Positions 21,814 through 29,559 of a DNA stretch of 64,000 bases are shown in pieces; the first letter of the stretch is position 1; every line of letters starts with the position of its first letter. The translations under genes were made by a program, and so were the position numbers. The notes beneath the pieces are model-generated. The model was not told the origin of the DNA. It searched no databases and was given only the letters and a program-made list of their open reading frames with translations. The stretch is from a virus: IMG/VR virus record IMGVR_UViG_3300025438_000009, positions 1 through 64,000 of that record. One strand, 5' to 3'.

Positions 21814-22644
21814 GTGCCCAGGGGTAGAGAAGCTCATCCGCTTGTCCAGACGGCAAGCGCGTTCATTGGTTATACGGCGAGGCCGAATGCCAATGAGTTT
21901 TTGGTGTACTCAAACGTAACGGGCGAGTTCCAATGGGACGGGTCCTTTGTTGACGCAATGATTGCTAAGACGGCAAGCGCAAACCGCTTACCCAGACACG
22001 CGCACACCAACAACGCCCTCGAGTTCTATCTTCGAAACGGGTGGCAACGGCGTGCCCCTAAACCAGGTGACCTGGTGTTCTACACCTCACCGCTTAAGGT
22101 ACGAGCCCAAGGGTACATGTCACCACGGGTTGGACTTGTCACAGGCACAACGGACTGGAGAAAGAACGGTACCTTCAGGTCCATAGACGGACAGACGCAT
22201 AGCGGTCTGCCCCGAGCCCCTCGAGACTTAAACGGTGTCTACGAACGGACGCACTACGTATCGGATGTGCTTGCCTTTGTTCGAATTCCTAAACGGTACC
22301 TCACCAAGCAAAACGGCGAGCCCCAGTATCGAGCAGGCAATGCGCCCATTGTTCGGCCTGCCCACTTGGAACGGTGCTCCTCTAGGGAGAGAACGGCGAG
22401 CGCAAAACCGGAGTACCGCCTCTCTACGGAGCTAGTTCAGCTTGCTTTGTCCGAGCATCCTGCGACCCGCTTAAGAAATGCAGACCGCTGTGTTTTCAAC
22501 GGCCTGACCCGTTCTGCGCTTGCGAGCTTCCAACGGTTCTGTGGTCACCCGTCTGAAGAGTGCACAGGTTCCCCGAATGTGCGTACACTGGAAGAACTGA
22601 GTATGAGTCCGTACACTTCCAGAAAGTTCAATGTTCAATCATGA
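21814..22644 (+). CDS. CHAP-like protein lacking catalytic residues, with PG-binding-like C-terminus
   Basis: A 276-residue protein. FQWDGSFVDAM and APKPGDLVFYTSP..PRVGLVTGT follow the CHAP/NlpC amidase scaffold. However, the catalytic Cys of WCxxFV is Asp (WDGSFV) and the His of HVGxV is Arg (RVGLV). The C-terminal 65 residues (STELVQLALSEH..LTRSALASFQRF) look like a peptidoglycan-binding domain. It may be a cell-wall-binding protein without enzyme activity. The start uses GTG at 21814. Confidence 0.6.
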   Translation: MPRGREAHPLVQTASAFIGYTARPNANEFLVYSNVTGEFQWDGSFVDAMIAKTASANRLPRHAHTNNALEFYLRNGWQRRAPKPGDLVFYTSPLKVRAQGYMSPRVGLVTGTTDWRKNGTFRSIDGQTHSGLPRAPRDLNGVYERTHYVSDVLAFVRIPKRYLTKQNGEPQYRAGNAPIVRPAHLERCSSRERTASAKPEYRLSTELVQLALSEHPATRLRNADRCVFNGLTRSALASFQRFCGHPSEECTGSPNVRTLEELSMSPYTSRKFNVQS

Positions 22645-22967
22645 GCTATCGCCACCCAACCTTGACGCCCTTCTTTTCTCGGGATGCTGATAACGGCAAG
22701 CGCCAAGAAATTTTGTATGTGCTTTCACCGGAAGACGGCGTGCTCGTAACAACTTTGCATTTAGATACTCATATCCGCTACGTGTGCAGACAAGTTCGCA
22801 TTCCCGTTTTCCCAGGGGCGAGCCCCTACAACTACACGGTTGAAGGCGAGCCCGCTAGTTTTGGGGCGTCTGAGGACGTAACGGACTTCGTTGACGTAGT
22901 CGGCGAGCTCACAATGCGTGAGACGTTCCTGCTTCCTGAAGACGGCGAGCTCGATTACGATGCGTGA
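22641..22967 (+). CDS. Hypothetical protein, 108 residues
   Basis: ATG overlaps the previous stop (ATGA). The product is an acidic beta-rich protein (EILYVLSPEDGVLVTTLHLD). No family recognised. Confidence 0.62.
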   Translation: MSYRHPTLTPFFSRDADNGKRQEILYVLSPEDGVLVTTLHLDTHIRYVCRQVRIPVFPGASPYNYTVEGEPASFGASEDVTDFVDVVGELTMRETFLLPEDGELDYDA

Positions 22968-23259
22968 AACGTCCCTGCGTAAAATGATTTTTGATGTAAC
23001 GGATTCTCCAGCAACGGAGCACTACCCGATGGGAGAGTTCCAGTACTACGTCAAGAAGGTTGGGGAGGGGTTTCGCATCTTGCGCTTCGATAACGGGTAT
23101 GGTGCGCTGGTTGAGGGGGGACGGGTAACCGCCATTGCTTGGAGACCCGATTCCAGACACGTGACGGAGTATTACGATGTTTCACAAACTTTGAGGACTA
23201 CTGAAACTTTTGACACTTTGAGGGAAATCCAAGCGTGGGGACCCGCTCCCGCTTTCTGA
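22960..23259 (+). CDS. Hypothetical protein, 99 residues
   Basis: Starts in the final codons of the preceding gene (ATGCGTGA). Beta-rich (GEFQYYVKKVGEGFRILRFD..GGRVTAIAWRPDSRHVTEYY). No family recognised. ATG 22984 is an alternative start. Confidence 0.6.
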   Translation: MRETSLRKMIFDVTDSPATEHYPMGEFQYYVKKVGEGFRILRFDNGYGALVEGGRVTAIAWRPDSRHVTEYYDVSQTLRTTETFDTLREIQAWGPAPAF

Positions 23260-23308
23260 CTCAATTCGCAAAACCCGTGATAACCTTTTTCTAGCACGTT
23301 GCCGTGCC

Positions 23309-23362
23309 GACCCTCGCTGGTACACCCCCTTCCTTCCTTCCCGCCAGCGAGGGTCTCCCCCT
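23309..23362 (+). terminator. Terminator with long stem
   Basis: GACCCTCGCTGG pairs perfectly with CCAGCGAGGGTC across a 23-nt pyrimidine-rich loop, followed by a T-containing tail. Confidence 0.7.
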
Positions 23363-23428
23363 TTTATATACAAAGTTAAAGTTAAAATAAAAGTTTAAGA
23401 AACACCCTGCAACCCCTGCAAGTGCACA

Positions 23429-23448
23429 AACGTAAAGAAACTGTACAC
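23429..23448 (+). repeat. 17-bp dyad element, copy 2
   Basis: AACGTAAAGAAACTGTACAC, 17 nt upstream of the ATG at 23465, overlapping its presumed promoter. Confidence 0.75.
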
Positions 23449-23464
23449 GTGATAGGGTTTTGAG

Positions 23465-23710
23465 ATGCAACATTTAGAAGTACACATAATTTCTAGTCTT
23501 AAAGATATTCATCTTGCAGAAGACGCTGGACTCTTTGGAAGTGACATGTCTGTTATTGTTTCAGGTCCAACTTGCGATTGCTGTGACCAGCTGATATTGT
23601 TAGAGCGTAGCGAAAAAGCACTTATTGTTTTGAGTGATAAAGACAGCTTCGAAGTATCCTGCGAGTCCTGCTTGACAGAAACAATTCTAGCTGGTATCTT
23701 GGAGGAATAA
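23465..23710 (+). CDS. Small protein with CDCC/CESC clusters, 81 residues
   Basis: An 81-residue acidic protein with PTCDCCDQLI and VSCESCLTET, a probable zinc site. TAGGGT ends 6 nt before the ATG and the dyad element lies directly upstream, so a leaderless, regulated transcript is likely. Confidence 0.68.
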   Translation: MQHLEVHIISSLKDIHLAEDAGLFGSDMSVIVSGPTCDCCDQLILLERSEKALIVLSDKDSFEVSCESCLTETILAGILEE

Positions 23711-23731
23711 CCACAACGAAAGGACGACAAC

Positions 23732-24178
23732 ATGACCAAGGCAATTGCCAAAGCTTTGTACATCGAGCTTCGCAAGTACTCCAATACTGCACAAATCATT
23801 CTTATCCCAGCGCTCAAAATCGATGCCTCTGGGGACTCACAACCTATGCGAGTTCTCAATCGACAGATTAGCGCTTCGCACCCTCGCAGGTCTTGGAGGT
23901 TCTACAAGTCCTCAACTCCTTCCGAGCTTTTCGAAACTATCGACTTGGAGCTTGCCACCACCCAGGCAATTCCCTTCATTCAGGACATCGAATCGTACTT
24001 CCATGGATTCGGCAACGCTGGCTGGGAAGTTTACAAAACTCCTGTTGCTGTCGAGCTGACATATGACGACATCAGGGAAGTTCAAGATGCTAGGACCCCC
24101 CAGGCGTTTATGCGCCGACTCACCAGGGCTCGCGTTGGTGCGGGGTACCACGAAGAACTTTTCTCTACTTCTGCCTAA
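23732..24178 (+). CDS. Hypothetical protein, 148 residues
   Basis: Preceded by the recurrent leader ACCACAACGAAAGGACGACA. A soluble basic protein (KAIAKALYIELRKYSNTAQI) with no recognised domain. Confidence 0.68.
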   Translation: MTKAIAKALYIELRKYSNTAQIILIPALKIDASGDSQPMRVLNRQISASHPRRSWRFYKSSTPSELFETIDLELATTQAIPFIQDIESYFHGFGNAGWEVYKTPVAVELTYDDIREVQDARTPQAFMRRLTRARVGAGYHEELFSTSA

Positions 24179-24201
24179 ATAACCCCAACGAAGGGAAACA
24201 A

Positions 24202-24459
24202 ATGTCTGGATACTACCCCGAGGGCGTTACAGGAAATGAATTGGCGATTGCTGGACCCGACAGCGAGAAGGAAGCCACACGCGAGACTTGGTGCCGAAAC
24301 CGAGAGTGCGAGGATTACACCGTCCCCCAAGAAATCGAGGGCGATGAGTGGACACACGGCGGTGAAGTCTTTTTCGATTGGACTTGCCCCGAGTGTTCCA
24401 AGTGGCACCAGGACGAAGACGGCTACATCGACCCTATGGGCTACCACCCCGACCTATGA
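24202..24459 (+). CDS. Zinc-ribbon protein with YPEGVTG motif, paralogue B
   Basis: An 85-residue protein: YYPEGVTGNELAIAGP, then WCRNRECEDY and WTCPECSKWH. Same design as the gene at 21540, with a similar N-terminus and similar cysteine spacing. Function unknown. Confidence 0.7.
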   Translation: MSGYYPEGVTGNELAIAGPDSEKEATRETWCRNRECEDYTVPQEIEGDEWTHGGEVFFDWTCPECSKWHQDEDGYIDPMGYHPDL

Positions 24460-24473
24460 GGGGACAAGCCGAT

Positions 24474-24502
24474 TTGACACTCTAAAGTATCTACACTAAA
24501 CT
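24474..24502 (+). promoter_or_regulatory. Sigma70-like promoter
   Basis: TTGACA, 17 nt, TAAACT; drives the MoxR-like gene. Confidence 0.75.
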
Positions 24503-24531
24503 AGGTATATCACAATGAAAGGACGACAACA

Positions 24532-25569
24532 ATGGAAACTAAAATCAAAGAAGTTACCGAGTTTGCAAATGCCAGGCTTTCCGAAATTACTGTCGATACT
24601 ATGACAGGGCTCTCTCCAGAGCTGTCTGCATACATGGCGGCGACCATGGCTCAGAATCTTCACCCAGACATGGCTGGGATTCTCGAGAGCATCACCAACG
24701 ACCAGGGCAGAGCCCGAGGACGTTCAGGCGCATCTACTACTCCTAGGGAAGGTTCTGCTACTAGCAACCTTACCGAGGAAAATAAGAAGTGGCTACGCTC
24801 TAATGGCGAGTACTACTTCACTCGCTCGTGGGGAGGGCACGATGACGTTTTGGTACTCCGGCAAGCGCGGGATAACCAGCACTTCATTCTCCTCTATGGC
24901 GCACCTGGCTGTGGGAAGACTGCACTTGTTGAGGCAGCCTTCGGCGATGAGCTCTACACTGTGCTTGGGTCTGGCGACACCGAGGTTTCTGACCTCGTTG
25001 GTGGCTACTCCCAGCTCCCTGGTGGAGACTTCATCTGGACTGATGGTCCTCTAGTCAAGGCAGCCGAAGCTGGCAAGCCTCTGCTGATTGACGAGATTGG
25101 GCTCATTGACCCTAAGGTCCTCTCGATTGTCTATGGCTTGATGGACGGGCGTCGCGAGTACACTGTGACTGCCAACCCCGAGCGTGGCACTGTCAAGGCT
25201 CAAGATGGCTTCTACGTCATTGCGGCGACCAACCCCAACGCTCCTGGCGTTCGACTCTCCGAGGCTCTGCTCTCCAGGTTCGTGGTCCAGGTCGAGATGA
25301 CTACGGACTGGTCCCTGGCTCGCAAGCTCGGCGTTCCAAGTCCTGCGGTCAATGCGGCGCAGAACCTGGCTCGCAAGCAAGAGTCTGGCGAAGTGTCTTG
25401 GGCTCCGCAGATGCGTGAGCTCCTCGCCTTCCGCGACCTCGAGAAGGTCTTCGGGACTAAGTGGGCAGTACAGAATCTGCTTGCAGCATCTCCCGAGATG
25501 GACCGCCCCACTGTGTCTGATGTGTTTAGTCGGACCTATGGTGAGCCCGCGCTCCCAGCGCGTATCTAG
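24532..25569 (+). CDS. MoxR-type AAA+ ATPase
   Basis: A 345-residue AAA+ protein (AAA_5/MoxR type). Walker A is GAPGCGKTAL (about residues 122-131), Walker B LLIDEIGL (about 183-190), sensor 1 AATNPN (about 230). An Arg finger is plausible in LLSRFV. MoxR ATPases act as chaperones together with a VWA protein, and the next gene encodes one. The first 80 residues are a family-specific N-domain. The recurrent AAAGGACGACAAC leader precedes the ATG. Confidence 0.92.
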   Translation: METKIKEVTEFANARLSEITVDTMTGLSPELSAYMAATMAQNLHPDMAGILESITNDQGRARGRSGASTTPREGSATSNLTEENKKWLRSNGEYYFTRSWGGHDDVLVLRQARDNQHFILLYGAPGCGKTALVEAAFGDELYTVLGSGDTEVSDLVGGYSQLPGGDFIWTDGPLVKAAEAGKPLLIDEIGLIDPKVLSIVYGLMDGRREYTVTANPERGTVKAQDGFYVIAATNPNAPGVRLSEALLSRFVVQVEMTTDWSLARKLGVPSPAVNAAQNLARKQESGEVSWAPQMRELLAFRDLEKVFGTKWAVQNLLAASPEMDRPTVSDVFSRTYGEPALPARI

Positions 25570-25574
25570 ACTAC

Positions 25575-25605
25575 TGGGGGGAGGGAGTCGTCCCCCTCCC
25601 CTCAG
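25575..25605 (+). terminator. GC hairpin between moxR-like and VWA genes
   Basis: GGGGGGAGGG/CCCCCTCCCC stem with little T-tract; possible attenuator giving different levels of the two partners. Confidence 0.5.
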
Positions 25606-25612
25606 TTCTAGT

Positions 25613-25641
25613 TTGACTTTGATACAGTGACCTGGTATCGT
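25613..25641 (+). promoter_or_regulatory. Sigma70-like promoter
   Basis: TTGACT, 17 nt, TATCGT, upstream of the VWA gene. Confidence 0.6.
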
Positions 25642-25673
25642 GTAGGTAGGACGACCACAACGAAAGGACGATA

Positions 25674-27473
25674 ATGACACACTTTGGACCTAGTGCCACA
25701 ATTACCAGCACCACCCCCGAGGAGTGGCTAGGCGTTGGCGCAAAGATTGGCAAGCTCGTAAACAAGTGGGCAGGTCGCTATGACCTGGTTGCCTACATTG
25801 GAGACGAAGCTTCCATCGAGAGTGGCTCTCCCGCACGTTTCATACCCGCCACTGGCGAGGTCGAGATAAATACTAGAATCTCCTTCCCTGGCGCAACCCC
25901 CGAGCAGGTCGGGGACCTTACCGAGCGCTCACAACAGTTTGAGTTCCCCAAGGGAACTGGCGCGATTCTTCACGAAGCGATGCACGCCCGGTTCTCAACT
26001 TTCGACATAGGGCAAGCGCAACGCGAGCTCGGCGCTCGAGCATGGGAGGGCATGTACCTTCTCGAGGAAGGACGTATCGAAGCGTTCGGCGTGCGGACAT
26101 TGCCAGAAAATAAAGCGTTCCTACGGGCGTGCGCTATGGATATTGTTCTGGGCGATGTTGCCGACTGGGAAGCTGAAGCCCTGGGTTCCGTTCGTGGCGT
26201 GGCAAAGATGATTGCCCTCACCTCGGCTCGAGTTACCGCTGGGGTTCTGTCTGCCGACGACATTGCGCCCTTCACAGCTATCATTCCGGTGGTCGCTCCC
26301 GAGGGATTGATTGATGCTCTACGACCTATCTGGACTGAGTACCAGATGCTCGTTCCCGAGCTCCACCTCGAGCGTATGTATAACCTTGCTCGCAAGTGGG
26401 CTGAAGTTGTTGCCTCGGCTACCGAGGAAGCTGGCGAGTCTGAAGATAGCGAAGGCGAAGGCGAGAGCTCTCCAGGGAGTGAGTCCCGCGCTGAGCAGAT
26501 TCGCGAAGCCATTCAAGAGATTCTCGACAACGTAGAGTTTGGGGCGATTGCCGAAGCTCTTGACCAGCAGGCTAAAGAGGACCGTGAGGGTGCTATCGAG
26601 CAGGCGAACCGCAATAGCCAAGAGGTTCGCTCGGCTCGGGAAACCGCCTCAGAGGTATTCTCCCATGGCTCGGGTTCAGCTGACGTTCGGGGGACCTCCT
26701 CGCGACTCATGGAAACACGTCCACCCTCGAGCTCAGAGCGGGCTAGCGCTGTGCGGATTGCTCAGGCTCTCGAGCGTGCTAAGTATCGTGACCGCGTTCG
26801 GACGGAGACGGCAAGCGCTACTCCCCCAGGACGCCTGCGGACTCGTGCTATTGTGCAAGGCAGGGCGATGCGCAAGCGTGGCATGATGGACACCACCACC
26901 CCATGGAACCGGATTCAGCGGAGACACGTTGATGACCCAGACTTGACCATCGGCGTGATGGTGGATATCTCTGGCTCAATGAGTTCAGCGATGGAACCGA
27001 TGGCGAGTGCGGCGTGGGTTCTCTCTGAGGCAACCCGGCGTGTGCAAGGTCGAACCGCGATGGTCTACTACGGCTCGGACGTCTTCCACACACTCAAGCC
27101 AGGACAGCACCTAGACAAGGTGACGGTCTACTCGGCAAGCGATTCGACAGAGGAGTTCGGTAAGGCGTTCCAGGCTCTGGACGGACAGCTCGAGTTGCTC
27201 AACGGGACGGGTGCTAGGTTGCTCGTCATTGTGTCGGACGGACAATATCGGAGGGACCAGGTTGATGAAGTCCGGCGAGTGATGAAGCGGTGCGACCAGG
27301 CAGGCGTGGCAGTTCTGTGGATTGGTGCTGGTAGCTATGGTGCTGATGCTGAGAAGTTCTGTTCATCGGCGAGCTCCTCGTTCACGAGAATGGCGGGTGC
27401 TGTGACCGAAGTCGCTGACCGTATCGGCAAGCTAGCAGAGCAAGCTCTGACCAACGCAGGAAGCCGAGGGTAG
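25674..27473 (+). CDS. VWA-domain protein with N-terminal HExxH motif
   Basis: A 599-residue protein of the CobT/ViaA type. Near residue 100 lies a metallopeptidase-like motif (ILHEAMHARFST) with a later Glu (EEGRIEAF). An acidic linker occupies about residues 240-270 (SEDSEGEGESSPGS). The C-terminal third is a von Willebrand A domain with MIDAS motif DISGS (431-435), a Thr/Ser loop, and LLVIVSDGQ. Together with the MoxR ATPase it should form a chaperone or unfoldase complex; the target is unknown. Start ATG 25674 follows the AAAGGACGA leader. Confidence 0.9.
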   Translation: MTHFGPSATITSTTPEEWLGVGAKIGKLVNKWAGRYDLVAYIGDEASIESGSPARFIPATGEVEINTRISFPGATPEQVGDLTERSQQFEFPKGTGAILHEAMHARFSTFDIGQAQRELGARAWEGMYLLEEGRIEAFGVRTLPENKAFLRACAMDIVLGDVADWEAEALGSVRGVAKMIALTSARVTAGVLSADDIAPFTAIIPVVAPEGLIDALRPIWTEYQMLVPELHLERMYNLARKWAEVVASATEEAGESEDSEGEGESSPGSESRAEQIREAIQEILDNVEFGAIAEALDQQAKEDREGAIEQANRNSQEVRSARETASEVFSHGSGSADVRGTSSRLMETRPPSSSERASAVRIAQALERAKYRDRVRTETASATPPGRLRTRAIVQGRAMRKRGMMDTTTPWNRIQRRHVDDPDLTIGVMVDISGSMSSAMEPMASAAWVLSEATRRVQGRTAMVYYGSDVFHTLKPGQHLDKVTVYSASDSTEEFGKAFQALDGQLELLNGTGARLLVIVSDGQYRRDQVDEVRRVMKRCDQAGVAVLWIGAGSYGADAEKFCSSASSSFTRMAGAVTEVADRIGKLAEQALTNAGSRG

Positions 27474-27528
27474 CGGGTGAAGATTCTAGCTTTTGACATA
27501 GTAGCCCCTAGCGCAGAACCAACCAAGA

Positions 27529-27558
27529 AGCCCCCGAGAAATCGGGGGTCTTTTTTTG
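27529..27558 (+). terminator. Rho-independent terminator
   Basis: GCCCCCGAGAAATCGGGGGT stem followed by CTTTTTTT. Confidence 0.92.
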
Positions 27559-27569
27559 GGTTCTTGTAT

Positions 27570-27590
27570 CAACGTAAAGAAAGTGTACGG
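27570..27590 (+). repeat. 17-bp dyad element, copy 3
   Basis: CAACGTAAAGAAAGTGTACG between terminator and promoter. Confidence 0.8.
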
Positions 27591-27606
27591 GAGTCACAAC
27601 TAAGAC

Positions 27607-27635
27607 TTGCGCTCGGGAGAGATTGCTGATATTGT
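27607..27635 (+). promoter_or_regulatory. Sigma70-like promoter
   Basis: TTGCGC, 17 nt, TATTGT, for the gene at 27667. Confidence 0.6.
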
Positions 27636-27666
27636 CTAATTGTAACCACAACCGAAAGGACGACAA

Positions 27667-27837
27667 ATGTCACAACTAGACCCGTTCGAGTGCGATGCCG
27701 AGGGGTGCTTCGATTCGTCAGAATACGGCGTGACCCTCACGGATATGACCAAAGCGGACATCTGCTCGGGTTGTCTCGGATACCTAGAGGGCGAGGGACT
27801 TGTTTTGTTCTCTATCCGCCACAAAGTTCTCAACTAA
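27667..27837 (+). CDS. Small zinc-binding protein, 56 residues
   Basis: A 56-residue acidic protein with ECDAEGC and CSGC clusters. Preceded by the recurrent leader CCGAAAGGACGACAA. Function unknown. Confidence 0.65.
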   Translation: MSQLDPFECDAEGCFDSSEYGVTLTDMTKADICSGCLGYLEGEGLVLFSIRHKVLN

Positions 27838-27864
27838 CCACAACCACAACAGAAGGACGAAAAA

Positions 27865-28326
27865 ATGGGATACACACACAATTGGAGAAGAGACGAAAGT
27901 CTGATGTTTCCAGAGGACTCTCGCGAGTTCTACGCGGAGTTCACTCGCTATGCGGTGCAGATAATCCAAACCGCAAAGCAACAGGGTATCGAACTTGCTG
28001 ACTCTAGTGGCGAGCACTTGGGTGCCTGGCGAGTGGACGGGGATTCGGTGCGACTCAACGGGTACGGCGAGGACTCTTACGAGAGTTTTGTTTGGGAGAA
28101 AGTCTGCCCTGAACCGCAGGACTCCAAGGGGTTCTACGGTTTTTGTAAGACCGCTCGCAAGCCTTACGATGTTGTCGTGACCGCCTTGCTCCTTGCGGCA
28201 CGGGAAGCATACGGGGACGCTGTACGGATTTCTTCCGATGGTTCGCCTTACGAGTGGGAGGACGGGGTGAAACTCTTCCAGCAGGCGACTGGACTGGTGT
28301 CAAGCCCCCTACTCGAAACCGTCTAG
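27865..28326 (+). CDS. Conserved phage protein (MGYTH family)
   Basis: A 153-residue acidic protein starting MGYTHNWRRDESL. I recall many phage proteins starting MGYTHYW that are annotated as hypothetical. The rest (ADSSGEHLGAWRVDGDSVRL..ESFVWEKVCPEP..FCKTARKPYDVVV) also fits that group. No role is known. Confidence 0.75.
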   Translation: MGYTHNWRRDESLMFPEDSREFYAEFTRYAVQIIQTAKQQGIELADSSGEHLGAWRVDGDSVRLNGYGEDSYESFVWEKVCPEPQDSKGFYGFCKTARKPYDVVVTALLLAAREAYGDAVRISSDGSPYEWEDGVKLFQQATGLVSSPLLETV

Positions 28327-28346
28327 ATGTAGACAAGCCACAGCGA

Positions 28347-28375
28347 AAAGCCCCCGCGAAAGTGGGGGTTTTTTG
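28347..28375 (+). terminator. Rho-independent terminator
   Basis: GCCCCCGCGAAAGTGGGGGT stem followed by TTTTTT. Confidence 0.92.
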
Positions 28376-28401
28376 TTGCCCGATTTTTTGTCGGACACCT
28401 A

Positions 28402-28423
28402 CGAACGTAAAGAATGTGTACGG
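28402..28423 (+). repeat. 17-bp dyad element, copy 4
   Basis: CGAACGTAAAGAATGTGTAC, consensus form, after the terminator. Confidence 0.85.
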
Positions 28424-28498
28424 GCTCAAAATTTCTGGTTGCTCCGCAACTTTGTATGTGGAAAGTTTGTGGGCGCTCCGAAGAAATACCTTGCTGGT

Positions 28499-28527
28499 TT
28501 GACAATGTCACACGTGGGTACTAAAGT
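28499..28527 (+). promoter_or_regulatory. Promoter with conserved spacer
   Basis: TTGACA, 17-nt spacer ATGTCACACGTGGGTAC, TAAAGT. The spacer is nearly identical in the promoters at 29121 and 29502. Confidence 0.82.
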
Positions 28528-28554
28528 AGTAAGTACCACAAGAAAGGATTTACA

Positions 28555-28893
28555 ATGGAAAACAAGAATCACAGCGCGGAGTTCTATGTTGATGCTCCCT
28601 GGCTAGAAGTTATTTGGGGCGAAGGCTCACGATTCCAAGTCTGCCGTAATGGCGAGATGCGGATTATCGACAACGTTCGCGAAGCCGTCTACCGCTACAC
28701 GAGTGACTTGGTCGAGGCAGGCATCACGACTGATGCCGATGTCCAGGCACTCTACGAGAGCGAAGACTATGTTGTTTCGTACAATCCCTGGTTCGAGGTC
28801 TTCGACGCCGAGGACTCTGGGGGCGATGGAGAAGTATTTCATAACGTCCACGAGGCTATCTCTCGGGCCCAGAAGTTGTCTGAGGAGAAATAA
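28555..28893 (+). CDS. Hypothetical acidic protein, 112 residues
   Basis: A 112-residue acidic protein with two similar halves around WLEVIWGEGSRFQVCRNGE and WFEVFDAEDSGGDGEVFHNV, each followed by a helix (REAVYRYT, HEAISRAQ). This suggests an internal duplication. Function unknown. Confidence 0.7.
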   Translation: MENKNHSAEFYVDAPWLEVIWGEGSRFQVCRNGEMRIIDNVREAVYRYTSDLVEAGITTDADVQALYESEDYVVSYNPWFEVFDAEDSGGDGEVFHNVHEAISRAQKLSEEK

Positions 28894-28895
28894 TA

Positions 28896-29168
28896 ATGAG
28901 TGATAATGACCAGTTGATACGACACCTAGGAGTCTGGCAAGGACTCGAACTGGAGTATTCTTGGGGACACTACGCGGTCTACTGCGGTGGCGCGGAAGAC
29001 GCCACGCTAGTCGAATACTTTGGTGGAGACGACTACGGGGTTATCAAGCGCTTCGCGGGTGAGACTGCTATCCATGATGCTATCCGCGAGTGTGACGACC
29101 AATACAGCGCGTCTCTCGATTTGACAATGTTACACGTGGGCATTATGCTAAGAGTATCAACTCAATAA
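28896..29168 (+). CDS. Hypothetical acidic protein, 90 residues
   Basis: Starts 2 nt after the previous stop. The last codons overlap the next promoter (29121-29149). Contains GVWQGLELEYSWGHYAVYCG; no family recognised. Confidence 0.62.
   Translation: MSDNDQLIRHLGVWQGLELEYSWGHYAVYCGGAEDATLVEYFGGDDYGVIKRFAGETAIHDAIRECDDQYSASLDLTMLHVGIMLRVSTQ
29121..29149 (+). promoter_or_regulatory. Promoter with conserved spacer
   Basis: TTGACA, 17-nt spacer ATGTTACACGTGGGCAT, TATGCT, inside the end of the previous gene. Confidence 0.78.
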
Positions 29169-29263
29169 CCACAACGAGATGAGGGGTTATCACCCGAGTC
29201 GGACTCTCGCAAGAGAGCGAGGACTGAACAGAGAGAAGGGGAGTCGCAGACTCCCCTTTTTGT
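29155..29263 (+). ncRNA. Short terminated transcript: small RNA or 31-residue peptide
   Basis: A promoter at 29121 and a terminator at 29236-29263 delimit a transcript of about 105 nt. It contains self-complementary stretches (GACTCTCGCAAGAGAGCGAG). A 31-codon frame from ATG 29176 would run through the terminator, which makes coding less likely. Confidence 0.42.
29236..29263 (+). terminator. Rho-independent terminator
   Basis: GGGGAGTCGCAGACTCCCC stem followed by TTTTT. Confidence 0.9.
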
Positions 29264-29282
29264 TTGTGCCGTGAGCCTTGCA

Positions 29283-29304
29283 CGAACGTAAAGAATGTGT
29301 ACGG
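29283..29304 (+). repeat. 17-bp dyad element, copy 5
   Basis: CGAACGTAAAGAATGTGTAC, ending 2 nt before the -35 of the next promoter. Confidence 0.87.
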
Positions 29305-29306
29305 AT

Positions 29307-29335
29307 TTGACACGGAAAGGTTTTTTTGGTACATT
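29307..29335 (+). promoter_or_regulatory. Sigma70-like promoter
   Basis: TTGACA, 17 nt, TACATT, immediately after the dyad element. Confidence 0.75.
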
Positions 29336-29363
29336 GTCAATGTATTTACAACCAAGGAGAAAA

Positions 29364-29477
29364 ATGACGAAGCAAAAGAAAATGACAATGGCAGAAGGGT
29401 TCACCCTCATCACGGGGCTCTCTGCGGTATTTGTTGTGTTCTACCTAATCGCGCAGCTCATAGGGCGCGGTTACTAA
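29364..29477 (+). CDS. Single-pass membrane microprotein, 37 residues
   Basis: AAGGAG ribosome-binding site, then a 37-residue product with a basic start (MTKQKK) and one membrane helix (LITGLSAVFVVFYLIAQLIG). Function unknown; could act on the host membrane. Confidence 0.66.
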   Translation: MTKQKKMTMAEGFTLITGLSAVFVVFYLIAQLIGRGY

Positions 29478-29501
29478 TTTTGCGACACGCCGTAGCAAAG
29501 T

Positions 29502-29530
29502 TTGACAATGTCACACGTGGGCACTAGGCT
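29502..29530 (+). promoter_or_regulatory. Promoter with conserved spacer
   Basis: TTGACA, spacer ATGTCACACGTGGGCAC, TAGGCT. Confidence 0.78.
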
Positions 29531-29559
29531 GGGAGTATCCCAGAGAGAAGGAGGACGAA

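Noticed and set aside
21850-26818. Recurring ACGGCAAGCGC / ACGGCGAGCGC at 21850, 21970, 22393, 22693 and 26808
   Set aside because: Four of the five copies are in frame and encode Thr-Ala-Ser-Ala, so codon preference and peptide repetition explain them better than a DNA signal.
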